Shown piece after piece: positions 8,193-16,572 of a stretch of 53,681 bases of DNA. Position numbers and translations under genes: made by a program. How positions within the stretch are numbered: position 1 is the first letter of the stretch; each line of letters begins with the position of its first letter. Source of the DNA: an uncultured Clostridium sp. (GTDB lineage: Bacteria; Bacillota; Clostridia; Clostridiales; Clostridiaceae); NCBI RefSeq assembly GCF_947072515.1, contig NZ_CAMTIG010000024.1, positions 1-53,681 on the forward strand, given 5' to 3'. The notes beneath the pieces are model-generated. The model saw nothing but the letters and a program-made list of their open reading frames with translations. It had not been told where the DNA came from and searched no databases.

Positions 8193-10283
8193 GTGGAAAA
8201 AAGCATAGATTTCTCATTAGAGAGAGAACATTTAGGGGAAACCTTAAATGTTCTTAATCGTGAGATAATAAATTATATTGAAAAAAGAAAATATATAACA
8301 GAATTTATAGTAGATTATAGAAAAAAAGTAATCGAAGAGTATAGGGATGATGAAGATAAAGTATTAGAATATTTTGATCATGAAGCTTATGTAAAAGAAG
8401 AAGCTTTTAGAACTATTGATAGAAAGCTTAAAGAGTTTACGAAGTTAAAGGAGAGTCCTTACTTTGGAAAAATAAACTTTATTGAAGATGACATGCCAGA
8501 AGAAATGTACATAGGAAGATTTGGATTAACACCAGAAGAAACGTATGAGCCGGTAATAGTTGACTGGAGAGCACCTATAGCTTCACTTTTTTATAAAGGA
8601 AATTTAGGAACAGCTACTTATGAAGCACCAGAAGGTGATATTGAAGCAAATATAATTGGTAGAAGACAAATCATAGTTAAAAAAGGTGAGTTAAAAGGAA
8701 TTTTTGATTCGGCAGTAGATGTAAAAGATGAAATTCTTCAAATGGTTTTAACTAATAATTCAAATGATAAGCTTAAAGATATAGTTATGACTATACAAGA
8801 AGAACAAGATGAAATTATCAGAGCACCAAAAGAAAAAGTGATAGTAGTAAACGGAGTTGCAGGTTCAGGAAAAACTACAATAGCACTTCATAGAGTATCA
8901 TATCTTTTATATAACTATAGAAAACAGTTTGGAAATAAAGTTTTAATTTTAGGACCAAATGATATATTTATGGATTATATAAGTGGGGTATTACCTTCAC
9001 TTGGAGAAGATAGAATAGATAATATGACATTTGAAGCTTTTGCAAAGGATGAAATAAATTTAACTGAAGAAGTTAAAGGTTTCGCTTATTATATGGAAGA
9101 AGCTATGAATGGGAAAAAAGAAAATTTAAAAGACTATAAAGAGAAAAGTTCTAAGGAATTTATTCAAAAGCTTAATGATATAGTTTTAGATATGGATAAA
9201 AACTATTTTAATCCAGAAGATGTAGTTTTCTTTGGAGAAACTATAATGACTAAAGAGGAGATAAAAGATTTATTTATAGATTACTATAAAAATATGCCTC
9301 TATTTAGAAGAAATGAAAAAATAAAAAGAATAATAGTTTCTAAGATTAAAGATAAAAGAGATGAAGCAGTTTGGAAATTAAATAAAGAGATTGAAGAAAA
9401 ATTAAAAGAAGTTAAAGAAGATGAATTAATCTTTGAAAAAAATAATTTGGATTTCCAAAGAAGAATAAAAATAAGAGAAGTAGTAAGAGAAGTTATAACT
9501 GCTAGAACTATTTTAAATAAATGGATAACTAGAGAAGAAACAGTAAATGTCTATAAAAAAGCTCTTAATATTGAAGAGTTAACTTATATGGACTTAGCAG
9601 GAATATTATATCTTATGGTAAAGCTTGAAGGAAAGAAGACAACAAAAGATTATAAGCATGTGGTAATAGATGAAGCACAAGATTATAGTTATATGCAATA
9701 TGAAATAATAAAAGAAATGACAGGTTGTCAAAGTATGACTATAGTTGGAGATAGTAATCAAAGGCTTATAGAAACTGATGAATCGGTAGCTATGGTTAAC
9801 TTAGATAGAATCTTTGGAGATAAAGTAACTAATTATAATTTAAATAAAAGTTATCGTTCTACACAAGAAATTATGGAATATGCAAGTAAATTCTTAAAAG
9901 AAGATAGAATAGTTCCATTAGTCAGACATGGTGAAAAGGTACTAGAAGAAAAGGTTGAAAACCTTCAAGATAGTATAGAGACAATACTTTCAATTATTGA
10001 AGATTATGAAGAAGAAGGATTAGAAAGTATTGCAGTAATCACAAAAAATAAAGAATCATTAAAAGAAATATCATCTAAATTAAAAGAAAAAACTAAAATT
10101 TTAACTTTTGATAGAAGTGATATAATTTATAATGGTGGTAAGGTTATAATGCCTGCTTACTATGCAAAAGGATTAGAATTTGATGGAGTTATTATTTTAG
10201 ATGAAGGTGATTCTCCAAACTTAGTTAAATATATAATGTGTACTAGAGCACTTCATAGACTTTCTGTTATAGAAAAGAAATAG
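8193..10283 (+). CDS. helD: HelD-type superfamily 1 helicase (RNA polymerase recycling)
   Basis: A 696-aa UvrD/Rep-like helicase. Walker A GVAGSGKTT is at about residues 221-229, the motif II box DEAQD starts near 493, GDSNQRL follows, and late motifs include SYRSTQE. A long helical insert (about 250-440) lies between the first two ATPase blocks. The N-terminal 190 residues have the coiled-coil look of HelD proteins, which in Bacillus and mycobacteria pull RNA polymerase off DNA; that role is taken from the family. The start is GTG, chosen because AAAGGAG ends 8 bases before it. It is probably in one transcript with ftsH and ends at the terminator at 10325-10365. A DNA-repair role is the alternative. 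Confidence 0.88.
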   Translation: MEKSIDFSLEREHLGETLNVLNREIINYIEKRKYITEFIVDYRKKVIEEYRDDEDKVLEYFDHEAYVKEEAFRTIDRKLKEFTKLKESPYFGKINFIEDDMPEEMYIGRFGLTPEETYEPVIVDWRAPIASLFYKGNLGTATYEAPEGDIEANIIGRRQIIVKKGELKGIFDSAVDVKDEILQMVLTNNSNDKLKDIVMTIQEEQDEIIRAPKEKVIVVNGVAGSGKTTIALHRVSYLLYNYRKQFGNKVLILGPNDIFMDYISGVLPSLGEDRIDNMTFEAFAKDEINLTEEVKGFAYYMEEAMNGKKENLKDYKEKSSKEFIQKLNDIVLDMDKNYFNPEDVVFFGETIMTKEEIKDLFIDYYKNMPLFRRNEKIKRIIVSKIKDKRDEAVWKLNKEIEEKLKEVKEDELIFEKNNLDFQRRIKIREVVREVITARTILNKWITREETVNVYKKALNIEELTYMDLAGILYLMVKLEGKKTTKDYKHVVIDEAQDYSYMQYEIIKEMTGCQSMTIVGDSNQRLIETDESVAMVNLDRIFGDKVTNYNLNKSYRSTQEIMEYASKFLKEDRIVPLVRHGEKVLEEKVENLQDSIETILSIIEDYEEEGLESIAVITKNKESLKEISSKLKEKTKILTFDRSDIIYNGGKVIMPAYYAKGLEFDGVIILDEGDSPNLVKYIMCTRALHRLSVIEKK

Positions 10284-10324
10284 TTTAGAGAATAGGTAAG
10301 AAGTAATAGAGAAGAGATAAAAGA

Positions 10325-10365
10325 CCCCTGGTAGTTAAAATTAAACTATCAGGGGTTATTTTTAT
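10325..10365. terminator. bidirectional terminator between helD and the minus-strand ATPase gene
   Basis: The 12-bp stem CCCCTGGTAGTT/AACTATCAGGGG (10326-10337 with 10345-10356, one wobble) has T-rich sequence on the right and, on the other strand, a shorter one on the left. It serves converging genes. Confidence 0.85.
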
Positions 10366-10392
10366 TTAGCCATTTTTTTAGTATAAATTAAT

Positions 10393-11478
10393 TTAAATTA
10401 GTGCTTCAACTTCTTTTACTATTTCATCAAAAATATCATTAATTTTATTGAAATCCATATTTCCTACATAGTAAGTTTCCAGTTTATCATGAAGTGATTT
10501 AGCTTCTGTTATTAAAGAAAGGCCTTTATCTAGAAGAAGTTCAAATTCAACTTTATTAAAGTCTATTTCTTCTTTTACAGCTATTAACTTTGATTGATCA
10601 CATAAATTTGTAAGATTAAAAATAGTTCCTGTAAAGTTTAATTTAGAAATTTCACTTTCAGAGAATATACCAATATTCAAGTCAGGGATTATGACATGAG
10701 CAAGTTTTTCAGGCAGAAGAGTATTATGATATAACTCTACATTATAACCATATTCAATAGCTGTATCTGAAATTTGTGTTAGTAATTCACTTTTACAAAG
10801 TCCAGGCTCACCTTTTAAAATATATATAGAATTTAAGTCGGAAGCTAAAGTATCAAGATAAGATACTACGCCATTAGGACTAAAAGCAGTAGCGAATAAA
10901 TGACGTTTTTTTCCGATAGGAGCTATTCTACAATTAGGAAAAATTGAATCATTAATAGAAAGATTTAATTTTGCTAAGTTATTTTTGTCTAAAGTGCTGT
11001 AATTTAAATCAGCCCAATCTTTATATAAAACACTAGCAGCATTAAAATATTTATAAGCTCTTTTAAAAAGGTTAGATATTGACGCATTTAAAGCCATAAT
11101 TTCATCCTTATGAGGAATCATATTTGGCTTATTTAAAGCAACTGCTAAATCAACTATTTTATCTAATGCGCCAGGATATTCAGGATCAACAATATGAGGT
11201 GCAGTTCCATCAACAATGGCAAATCCCAATTCTTGAATAGCAACACCGTCTAAAGAATGGTCATCTGAAGAACAATGAAATTGTTCTATGTTATAACCTA
11301 GAGTATTAAAATGAAAAGCAATTTTTTTCATTAAAGAAGATTTTCCAGTTCCAGGCCCGCCTTTTAGGCAGATTATTTTTTGTGCTGATTCTCTATCGAT
11401 TATATGATCAAAGAAAGAACAGAAGCCCTCCGAAGTATTTCCACCAAGAAAAATGTGACGATCTTTATTTTTATCCAA
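10393..11478 (-). CDS. tandem P-loop ATPase (PRK06851-like), second P-loop degenerate
   Basis: A 361-aa cytosolic protein of two similar halves. The first half starts RHIFLGGNTSEGF and has a clean Walker A, GGPGTGKSS (about residues 40-48). The second half restarts with RHLFATAFSPNGV near residue 190 and has GEPGLCKSE, in which the glycine before the essential Lys is replaced by Cys. It resembles a Firmicute/clostridial ATPase family (PRK06851, from memory) of unknown role. The start is TTG, supported by AAAGGAG 9 bases upstream on the minus strand; no ATG fits. It is monocistronic, converges with helD and shares its terminator. A regulatory or sensor ATPase with one working site is plausible but unproven. 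Confidence 0.78.
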   Translation of the reverse strand: MDKNKDRHIFLGGNTSEGFCSFFDHIIDRESAQKIICLKGGPGTGKSSLMKKIAFHFNTLGYNIEQFHCSSDDHSLDGVAIQELGFAIVDGTAPHIVDPEYPGALDKIVDLAVALNKPNMIPHKDEIMALNASISNLFKRAYKYFNAASVLYKDWADLNYSTLDKNNLAKLNLSINDSIFPNCRIAPIGKKRHLFATAFSPNGVVSYLDTLASDLNSIYILKGEPGLCKSELLTQISDTAIEYGYNVELYHNTLLPEKLAHVIIPDLNIGIFSESEISKLNFTGTIFNLTNLCDQSKLIAVKEEIDFNKVEFELLLDKGLSLITEAKSLHDKLETYYVGNMDFNKINDIFDEIVKEVEALI

Positions 11479-11791
11479 TATAAATCACTCCTTTGATATA
11501 AGTTAATACAATATATACTTTTAAATGGAAAAAGGTTCATTGGGTATACGTCTACAAAAAATAAGATTATAAAAAATAGGAAATATATAAATATGTAATG
11601 CATAAATATATATGAGTAGAAGAATAAATACATATAAAAACCTTCGATATGTACGTGAAATGCAGACAAAATAAATAAAATTAAAAAAATATAAAAAAAG
11701 CTTGCATAAAAATGAATTTTAAATGTATAATTATACCAAGTTATAAAAAGTAAAAAAAGTAATAAAATTGAAAAAAGAGGGGGAGCATAAA
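11479..11791. other. divergent intergenic region upstream of the ABC importer
   Basis: About 310 AT-rich bases between the minus-strand ATPase and the ABC importer. Apart from the ribosome site of the ATPase on the left and the promoter/operator at 11702-11737 on the right, I see no gene or strong structure. Confidence 0.5.
11702..11737 (+). promoter_or_regulatory. promoter with overlapping ArgR-like operator for the amino-acid importer
   Basis: -35 TTGCAT (11702-11707), 18-base spacer, perfect -10 TATAAT (11726-11731). The -10 lies inside a perfect 12-base palindrome, GTATAATTATAC (11725-11736). TGTATAATTATACC resembles the ARG box bound by ArgR/AhrC. A second, weaker half-similar site, TGCATAAAAATGAAT (11703-11717), overlaps the -35, giving the tandem layout typical of ArgR targets. 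Operator identity is inference. Confidence 0.55.
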
Positions 11792-12619
11792 ATGAAAAAG
11801 GGATTATTAAAAAAAATATTAGTAGTAGCAGTTACAGGAATAATGATGTTTAGCTTAGGAGCTTGTGGAAGCAAGTCTGATAAAGATGGAGAAACAAAGG
11901 GAGAAAATAAGCTAGAAGAAATAAAGAAGAATGGAAAATTAGTTGTAGGACTTAGTGGTGACTATGCTCCATATGAATTTTATATTATGGATAATGGAGA
12001 AAAGAAATTAGTTGGATTTGATGTAGATTTAGCAAATGAAGTAGCTAAGGACTTAGGAGTTAAATTAGAAATAAAAGATATGTCCTTTGATTCACTTTTA
12101 TCAGCAATAACGGCAGAACAAATAGATATGATAATTTCAGGAATGAACCCTGATCCAGAAAGAGAAAAAGTAGTTACATTTTCAGACATATATTATGAAG
12201 CAAAACATGGAGTATTAATAAATAAAAAGGATGCAGAAAAATTTAAGAAAATAGAAGACTTAGAAGGTGTTAAAATAGGTGCACAACTAGGATCAACTCA
12301 AGAAAAACTAGCAAATGAAAAGGTGAAAGCGATAAATCCAACACTTTTAGCAGATGTAAATAATTTAATTTTAGAACTAAAAACAGGAAAAATAAAAGCA
12401 TTAATAACAGAAGAACCAGTAGCAAAAATGGCAATAGAAAAAAATCCAGAAATGATGTTAGCACCAATAGAATTTGAAGCAGATGGTGGCGGAAACTCAA
12501 TAGCAGTTAAAAAAGGTGAAAATGAGTTAATAAAAGAAGCTAATAAAACTATAAAAAGATTACTTGATAGTGGAGAACTTGAGAAGTTTATAATAAATGC
12601 AAATAAAATAGCTAATTAA
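11792..12619 (+). CDS. polar amino-acid ABC importer, substrate-binding lipoprotein
   Basis: A family 3 solute-binding protein, 275 aa, lipid-anchored outside the membrane. It has a lipoprotein signal peptide with lipobox LGAC (Cys25), a charged linker, then a two-lobed binding domain starting KNGKLVVGLSGDYAPYEF. The NPDPEREKVVTFSDIYYEA segment is typical of this family. The ligand is probably an amino acid; arginine, lysine or histidine would fit the ArgR-like operator upstream, but sequence alone does not decide. The ATG at 11792 is chosen because GAGGGGGAG lies about 7 bases upstream; an in-frame TTG at 11768 has none. It is first gene of a three-gene operon with permease and ATPase. Confidence 0.92.
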   Translation: MKKGLLKKILVVAVTGIMMFSLGACGSKSDKDGETKGENKLEEIKKNGKLVVGLSGDYAPYEFYIMDNGEKKLVGFDVDLANEVAKDLGVKLEIKDMSFDSLLSAITAEQIDMIISGMNPDPEREKVVTFSDIYYEAKHGVLINKKDAEKFKKIEDLEGVKIGAQLGSTQEKLANEKVKAINPTLLADVNNLILELKTGKIKALITEEPVAKMAIEKNPEMMLAPIEFEADGGGNSIAVKKGENELIKEANKTIKRLLDSGELEKFIINANKIAN

Positions 12620-12632
12620 GGAAGAGGGAAAT

Positions 12633-13319
12633 ATGGGGTATACATTAGATTTTAGTTTTCTTTCAGAATACTTTCCAGTATTTTTAGAGGGAGCTAAATT
12701 AACATTAATAATATCAGCAATAGCGGTTCTATTTGGAACAGTAATGGGGTCAGTTCTATATTTTTTCAAGTCAATAAATTTTAAAATATTTGGTATAAAG
12801 CCATTAAATATAATAGCATCTACTTATGTAGAAGTAGTTCGTGGAACTCCTATGATATTACAAATAACTATGGTTTATTCAGGTAGTGCATTATTTTTAG
12901 GGATGGATATAGAAGCACTTTATGCAGCAATAATTGCAGTATCATTAAATTCAGCAGCCTATGTATCAGAAATAATTAGAGCAGGAATTGAAGCTGTTGA
13001 TAAGGGGCAAATGGAAGCAGCAAGAAGTTTAGGGATGAATAGAGGACAGGCTATGAGAATGATAATAATACCTCAAGCAGTTAAAAATATTCTTCCTGCC
13101 ATAGGAAATGAATTTGTAGTAGTAATAAAAGAATCTTCAATGGCTTCTGTAATAGGAGTACATGAATTAATGTTTACTGCCAATATAGTAAAGGGAGCAA
13201 CATATAAGCCTTTTGAACCATTAATTGTAGTTGCAGTATTTTATTTTGTAATGACTTTTACATTAGGACGTTTAATGAAGTATATTGAAAGGAGGATGAA
13301 GGCAAGTGATATCCGTTAA
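12633..13319 (+). CDS. polar amino-acid ABC importer, permease
   Basis: A 228-aa inner-membrane permease of the His/Glu/Gln/Arg/opine type, with about five membrane segments. It has the cytosolic EAA loop, [20 protein letters not shown], which docks to the ATPase. [14 protein letters not shown] is the conserved segment of this family. The gene starts 13 bases after the binding protein, with GGAAGAGGG upstream, and overlaps the ATPase gene by 14 bases, so the three are a tightly coupled transport unit. A single permease gene implies a homodimeric channel. Confidence 0.93.
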   Translation: MGYTLDFSFLSEYFPVFLEGAKLTLIISAIAVLFGTVMGSVLYFFKSINFKIFGIKPLNIIASTYVEVVRGTPMILQITMVYSGSALFLGMDIEALYAAIIAVSLNSAAYVSEIIRAGIEAVDKGQMEAARSLGMNRGQAMRMIIIPQAVKNILPAIGNEFVVVIKESSMASVIGVHELMFTANIVKGATYKPFEPLIVVAVFYFVMTFTLGRLMKYIERRMKASDIR

Positions 13320-14028
13320 AAATTTAAAAAAAAGTTTTGGAAATAATAATGTTTTATGTGGAATAGATGAAGAAGTAAAAAAAGGTGAAGTCGTAGTTAT
13401 TATAGGGCCTTCAGGCTCAGGAAAAAGTACATTTCTAAGATGTCTTAACCTTTTAGAGATACCAACAGATGGAGAGATAATATTTGAGGGAGAAAGTATT
13501 ACTGATAAAAAAACAAATATAAATAAAATAAGAGAAAAGATGGGAATGGTTTTTCAGCAGTTTAATCTTTTTCCTCATAAAACTGTATTAGAAAATTTAA
13601 CCTTAGCACCTATGAATGTAAAGAAAAAGAGTAAAGGGGAAAGTAAAAAGAAAGCTTTAGAATTATTAGAAAAAGTAGGACTTTCTGAAAAAGTAAATGC
13701 TTATCCTAATTCTCTTTCGGGAGGACAAAAGCAAAGGATAGCTATCGCTAGAGCATTAGCTATGGAACCAGATGTAATGCTCTTTGATGAGCCAACATCA
13801 GCTTTAGATCCAGAAATGGTAGGAGAAGTATTGTCGGTAATGAAATCTCTTGCAAATGAAGGGATGACTATGATTATAGTTACTCATGAAATGGGGTTTG
13901 CAAAAGAAGTTGGAGATAGAATACTTTTCATAGATGAAGGAATAGTTATGGAAGAAGGAAATCCAGAAGAGATTTTTAAAAACCCTAAAAATGAAAGAAC
14001 AAAAGCTTTTCTATCGAAAGTGCTTTAA
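13306..14028 (+). CDS. polar amino-acid ABC importer, ATP-binding subunit
   Basis: A 240-aa cytosolic ATPase powering the importer. It has Walker [10 protein letters not shown] (about residues 34-42), a Q-loop in [10 protein letters not shown], signature LSGGQKQR, Walker [15 protein letters not shown] and the switch His in IIVTHE. The length and motif set are those of GlnQ/ArtP-type subunits. The start is GTG, 10 bases after GGAGG and inside the end of the permease gene. It is the last gene of the operon, followed by a strong terminator at 14045-14091. Confidence 0.95.
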   Translation: MISVKNLKKSFGNNNVLCGIDEEVKKGEVVVIIGPSGSGKSTFLRCLNLLEIPTDGEIIFEGESITDKKTNINKIREKMGMVFQQFNLFPHKTVLENLTLAPMNVKKKSKGESKKKALELLEKVGLSEKVNAYPNSLSGGQKQRIAIARALAMEPDVMLFDEPTSALDPEMVGEVLSVMKSLANEGMTMIIVTHEMGFAKEVGDRILFIDEGIVMEEGNPEEIFKNPKNERTKAFLSKVL

Positions 14029-14044
14029 TTAAAGATATAAATTT

Positions 14045-14091
14045 AAATATAGGCTATATTTCAATTTGATTGGAATATAGCCTATATTTTT
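14045..14091 (+). terminator. terminator of the amino-acid importer operon
   Basis: A perfect 16-bp stem, AAATATAGGCTATATT/AATATAGCCTATATTT (14045-14060 with 14074-14089), followed by Ts. Confidence 0.88.
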
Positions 14092-14134
14092 GCAACTAAT
14101 AAAATAAAGTGTGAAGTAGTATTATTTTGCAATA

Positions 14135-14160
14135 AAAAAACTAGCATTAAGCTAGTTTTT
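14135..14160 (-). terminator. terminator of the CDF transporter gene
   Basis: CTAGC/GCTAG stem (14141-14145 with 14151-14155) extended by the flanking A and T runs. On the minus strand the T run follows the stem, just past the stop of the transporter. It can act in both directions. Confidence 0.75.
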
Positions 14161-15337
14161 AAGTAAAATCGTGGTCTATAGTTATAATACAGTTGTATTC
14201 TGGGTGAAGTTCTTTTATTGAAGAAGTTATGTCAGATTTTAAATCTTTCTCATTCATTATTTTGCTTAGATTTTTTGAATCTACAACAACATCAAAAATA
14301 AGATTTTTAACATTACCTTCACCGACTACTCTAAAGTCATGCATTGATTTTATTAATGGATTATATTTTATAATCTTTGATACTTCAGAATGAGCAACTT
14401 TAATTTCATCTGTTTCTAAACAAATAGGATCCATGTGAATTACAAGATATAGTTCAAGTTTTTGTGAAATTTCACGTTCAGCTTTATCTATAATATTATG
14501 AATTTCCATTATATCTATATCTGATGGAATTTCTGCATGAACAGATGCCATACAACGTCCTGGTCCATAGTTATGGATAATTAAGTCATGAATTCCTGTA
14601 ATGTGAGGATATGAAAGTAAAAGTTCCTCTAACTCACTAACAAGCTCTGGGTCTGGTGCTTCACCAAGTAATGGATTTAAAGTATCTTTAATTAATGAAT
14701 ATCCAGAATAAACGATAATTAATGCAACTACGACTCCTACATAGCCATCAATAGGAAAGTTAGTGAATTTAGATGCTAAAAATGAAATCGCAACACAGCT
14801 TGATGCAAAAACATCACCTAAAGAATCAATAGCTGCAGCCTTTAAAGCATTAGAATCTATTTTATTTCCGATATATTTATTAAATCCAGCAAGCCAAACT
14901 TTTAAAAGTATAGAAACTATTAAAAGAATAAAAGGAATAACTTCAAAAGTAACTTTTCCAGGATGAAGAATTCTATCAAAAGAAGTCTTAATAAATTCAA
15001 GCCCAACTAAGATTACTAAAAAAGAAACTACAAGTGCTGAAATATATTCTATTCGACCATGCCCAAAGGGATGTTCTTTATCAGCTGGTTTACTAGACAT
15101 TTTAAATCCAACTATAGTAATTATAGAAGAACCAGCATCAGAAAGGTTATTAACTCCATCAGCAGTTATAGCTACACTTCCAGTTACAACACCTACTGAA
15201 ATTTTTATAGCAGTAAGAACTAAATTAACTATAATTCCAACTACACCGCCTAGTGTACCAAAGTTATTTCTAACTTTTTTATCTTTAATGTTAGTATTAT
15301 CTTTTACAAAAGTATTTACTAAAAGTTTTGATATCAT
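14159..15337 (-). CDS. cation diffusion facilitator, motifs of the manganese type
   Basis: A 392-aa membrane metal/proton antiporter of the CDF family, with six expected membrane segments and a cytosolic C-terminal domain. The membrane-2 motif reads NNLSD (N63xxxD67) and the membrane-5 motif DSLGD, giving NxxxD/DxxxD. Zinc CDFs such as YiiP usually have DxxxD/HxxxD. The N/D pattern is associated with Mn exporters such as MntE, so Mn export is the best guess. The loop HPFGHGR is conserved. It is about 90 residues longer than YiiP owing to an extended C-terminal region (about 300-392). A GAGGGGG ribosome site precedes the ATG. It is monocistronic, with promoter at 15368-15396. Confidence 0.88.
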   Translation of the reverse strand: MISKLLVNTFVKDNTNIKDKKVRNNFGTLGGVVGIIVNLVLTAIKISVGVVTGSVAITADGVNNLSDAGSSIITIVGFKMSSKPADKEHPFGHGRIEYISALVVSFLVILVGLEFIKTSFDRILHPGKVTFEVIPFILLIVSILLKVWLAGFNKYIGNKIDSNALKAAAIDSLGDVFASSCVAISFLASKFTNFPIDGYVGVVVALIIVYSGYSLIKDTLNPLLGEAPDPELVSELEELLLSYPHITGIHDLIIHNYGPGRCMASVHAEIPSDIDIMEIHNIIDKAEREISQKLELYLVIHMDPICLETDEIKVAHSEVSKIIKYNPLIKSMHDFRVVGEGNVKNLIFDVVVDSKNLSKIMNEKDLKSDITSSIKELHPEYNCIITIDHDFT

Positions 15338-15367
15338 AAATTATGCCCCCTCTAAACTAATATTACT

Positions 15368-15396
15368 ATTGTAGCTTAAATATAGAGATTAATCAA
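15368..15396 (-). promoter_or_regulatory. promoter of the CDF transporter gene
   Basis: On the minus strand, TTGATT (15396-15391), a 17-base spacer and TACAAT (15373-15368). A 5-bp inverted repeat, AGATTAATCAATCT (15387-15400), overlaps the -35 and could be an operator. Confidence 0.6.
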
Positions 15397-15504
15397 TCTA
15401 TATAATAATAATTATTAAATAATAAAGAATGATTATTATTCCTAAGAGATAGAGTTTCTAATTGGTAACTAGAGTGGAAGTATAATCACTAATAAATGAT
15501 ATAT

Positions 15505-15699
15505 TTAAGTCCAAAATATATCATCTAAAGTGACATCTAAAGCTTTGCAAATTGATATACATAGATTAATTGTTGGATTATAGTTTCCACTTTCAATCAT
15601 ACTAATTGTTTGTCTTGTTACACCAACGATGTTAGCAAGGTCAGCTTGAGACAAATCTTTACCAGCACGTGCTGATTTTAATTTTAAATTTTTTGACAT
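15505..15699 (-). CDS. small XRE-family transcriptional regulator
   Basis: A 64-aa protein that is almost entirely one helix-turn-helix domain of the Cro/C1 type. The recognition region is SQADLANIVGVTRQTISMIE, followed by the typical SGNYNPTINLCISICKALDV and ending DDIFWT. The start is placed at 15699 because the GAGG site lies 9 bases before it; an ATG at 15714 would put that site downstream of the start codon. It is co-transcribed with, and only a few bases after, the membrane protein gene at 15704. Such membrane-protein/XRE pairs are common in Firmicutes, where the regulator usually controls its own operon. An 11-bp inverted repeat (15496-15524) spans its stop codon. Confidence 0.88.
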   Translation of the reverse strand: MSKNLKLKSARAGKDLSQADLANIVGVTRQTISMIESGNYNPTINLCISICKALDVTLDDIFWT

Positions 15700-15703
15700 A
15701 AGA

Positions 15704-16417
15704 TTATTCCTCATTTATATTTTCTAATTTAGTATTTCTCTTTTTAGCAAATTTTAATAATAAGCTTGTAAAAACATAAAACATAATTCCCCATGAAATT
15801 GAATTTATTAGAAAGAATCTTAATAAAAGGAGAGGGGTATGATTTCCAGATATAAATTGAAAAGATGTCATAGTAGCACCAAAAACCAAAGTAGCAAAAA
15901 AAGTTCTTTTTTCTAAAGACATTTTTTTAGAGTTAGTTTGAGTTGTAGTACGTCCTAAAATACCTTTTTTATATTGTTTAATGCTAATATAACAGCAAGG
16001 AATAATAATAGCAAGAAGATTTAAAGTTGAAAATAAGAGATTGAAACCATTAAAAGATTTTGTAAAATAAAGGCTATATAAAGCAAGAACTCCAATAAGC
16101 AGATCATATCTAAGAATTAGATAGAAGGCTTTCTTAAAAAACGTATTTCTAAAGCTAATTAAACATTCATCCTTGGGATTTAAAATATTTAAAATATTCA
16201 AACCAGCAGTACGTGCTTTAATAACTATATATAAGTTGCAAATAATTAAAATAAATGCAGTTTGGAATATTAAAATAACATTAGTTTTAAAAATAAGTTC
16301 TAAAATAAATAAAATTAAGGCAAAAATTTGAGTATAGATATAGCCTTTAGCAGTTAAGATAGCATCTTCTTTATTTAGTCTTTCGTCTTGTAAAGTAAAG
16401 TCATTAATTAATTTCAT
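15704..16417 (-). CDS. membrane protein of unknown function paired with the XRE regulator
   Basis: A 237-aa integral membrane protein with about six hydrophobic segments (two near residues 28-70, two near 105-150, two near 178-225) and charged ends. I do not recognise a named family with confidence. It resembles the small uncharacterised membrane proteins often found with a 60-70-aa XRE regulator in Firmicutes. No signal peptide, catalytic motif or metal-binding cluster is visible. A strong sigma-A promoter (16443-16471) and an AAGGAGG ribosome site precede it. Its stop sits within the ribosome site of the regulator, so the two genes are coupled. Confidence 0.75.
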   Translation of the reverse strand: MKLINDFTLQDERLNKEDAILTAKGYIYTQIFALILFILELIFKTNVILIFQTAFILIICNLYIVIKARTAGLNILNILNPKDECLISFRNTFFKKAFYLILRYDLLIGVLALYSLYFTKSFNGFNLLFSTLNLLAIIIPCCYISIKQYKKGILGRTTTQTNSKKMSLEKRTFFATLVFGATMTSFQFISGNHTPLLLLRFFLINSISWGIMFYVFTSLLLKFAKKRNTKLENINEE

Positions 16418-16442
16418 AAATATTCCTCCTTAGTATAATAAA

Positions 16443-16471
16443 ATTGTAAGATATAAAATGAAATATGTCAA
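16443..16471 (-). promoter_or_regulatory. strong sigma-A promoter of the membrane protein/XRE operon
   Basis: On the minus strand, a perfect TTGACA (16471-16466), a 17-base spacer and TACAAT (16448-16443), with AAGGAGG close downstream. Confidence 0.75.
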
Positions 16472-16528
16472 TTATATATGATATATAGAACTAGATAGTA
16501 ATTTAGAGATAAATATAAATTAGATTTG

Positions 16529-16537
16529 TGGTAAAAT
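16529..16537 (+). promoter_or_regulatory. extended -10 promoter of the M18 aminopeptidase gene
   Basis: The extended -10 TGgTAAAAT lies 35 bases before the start codon. No good -35 is visible, as is acceptable for extended -10 promoters. Confidence 0.45.
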
Positions 16538-16572
16538 GTTTTTATATAAACTAGAGATTAGGAGTGATAATG

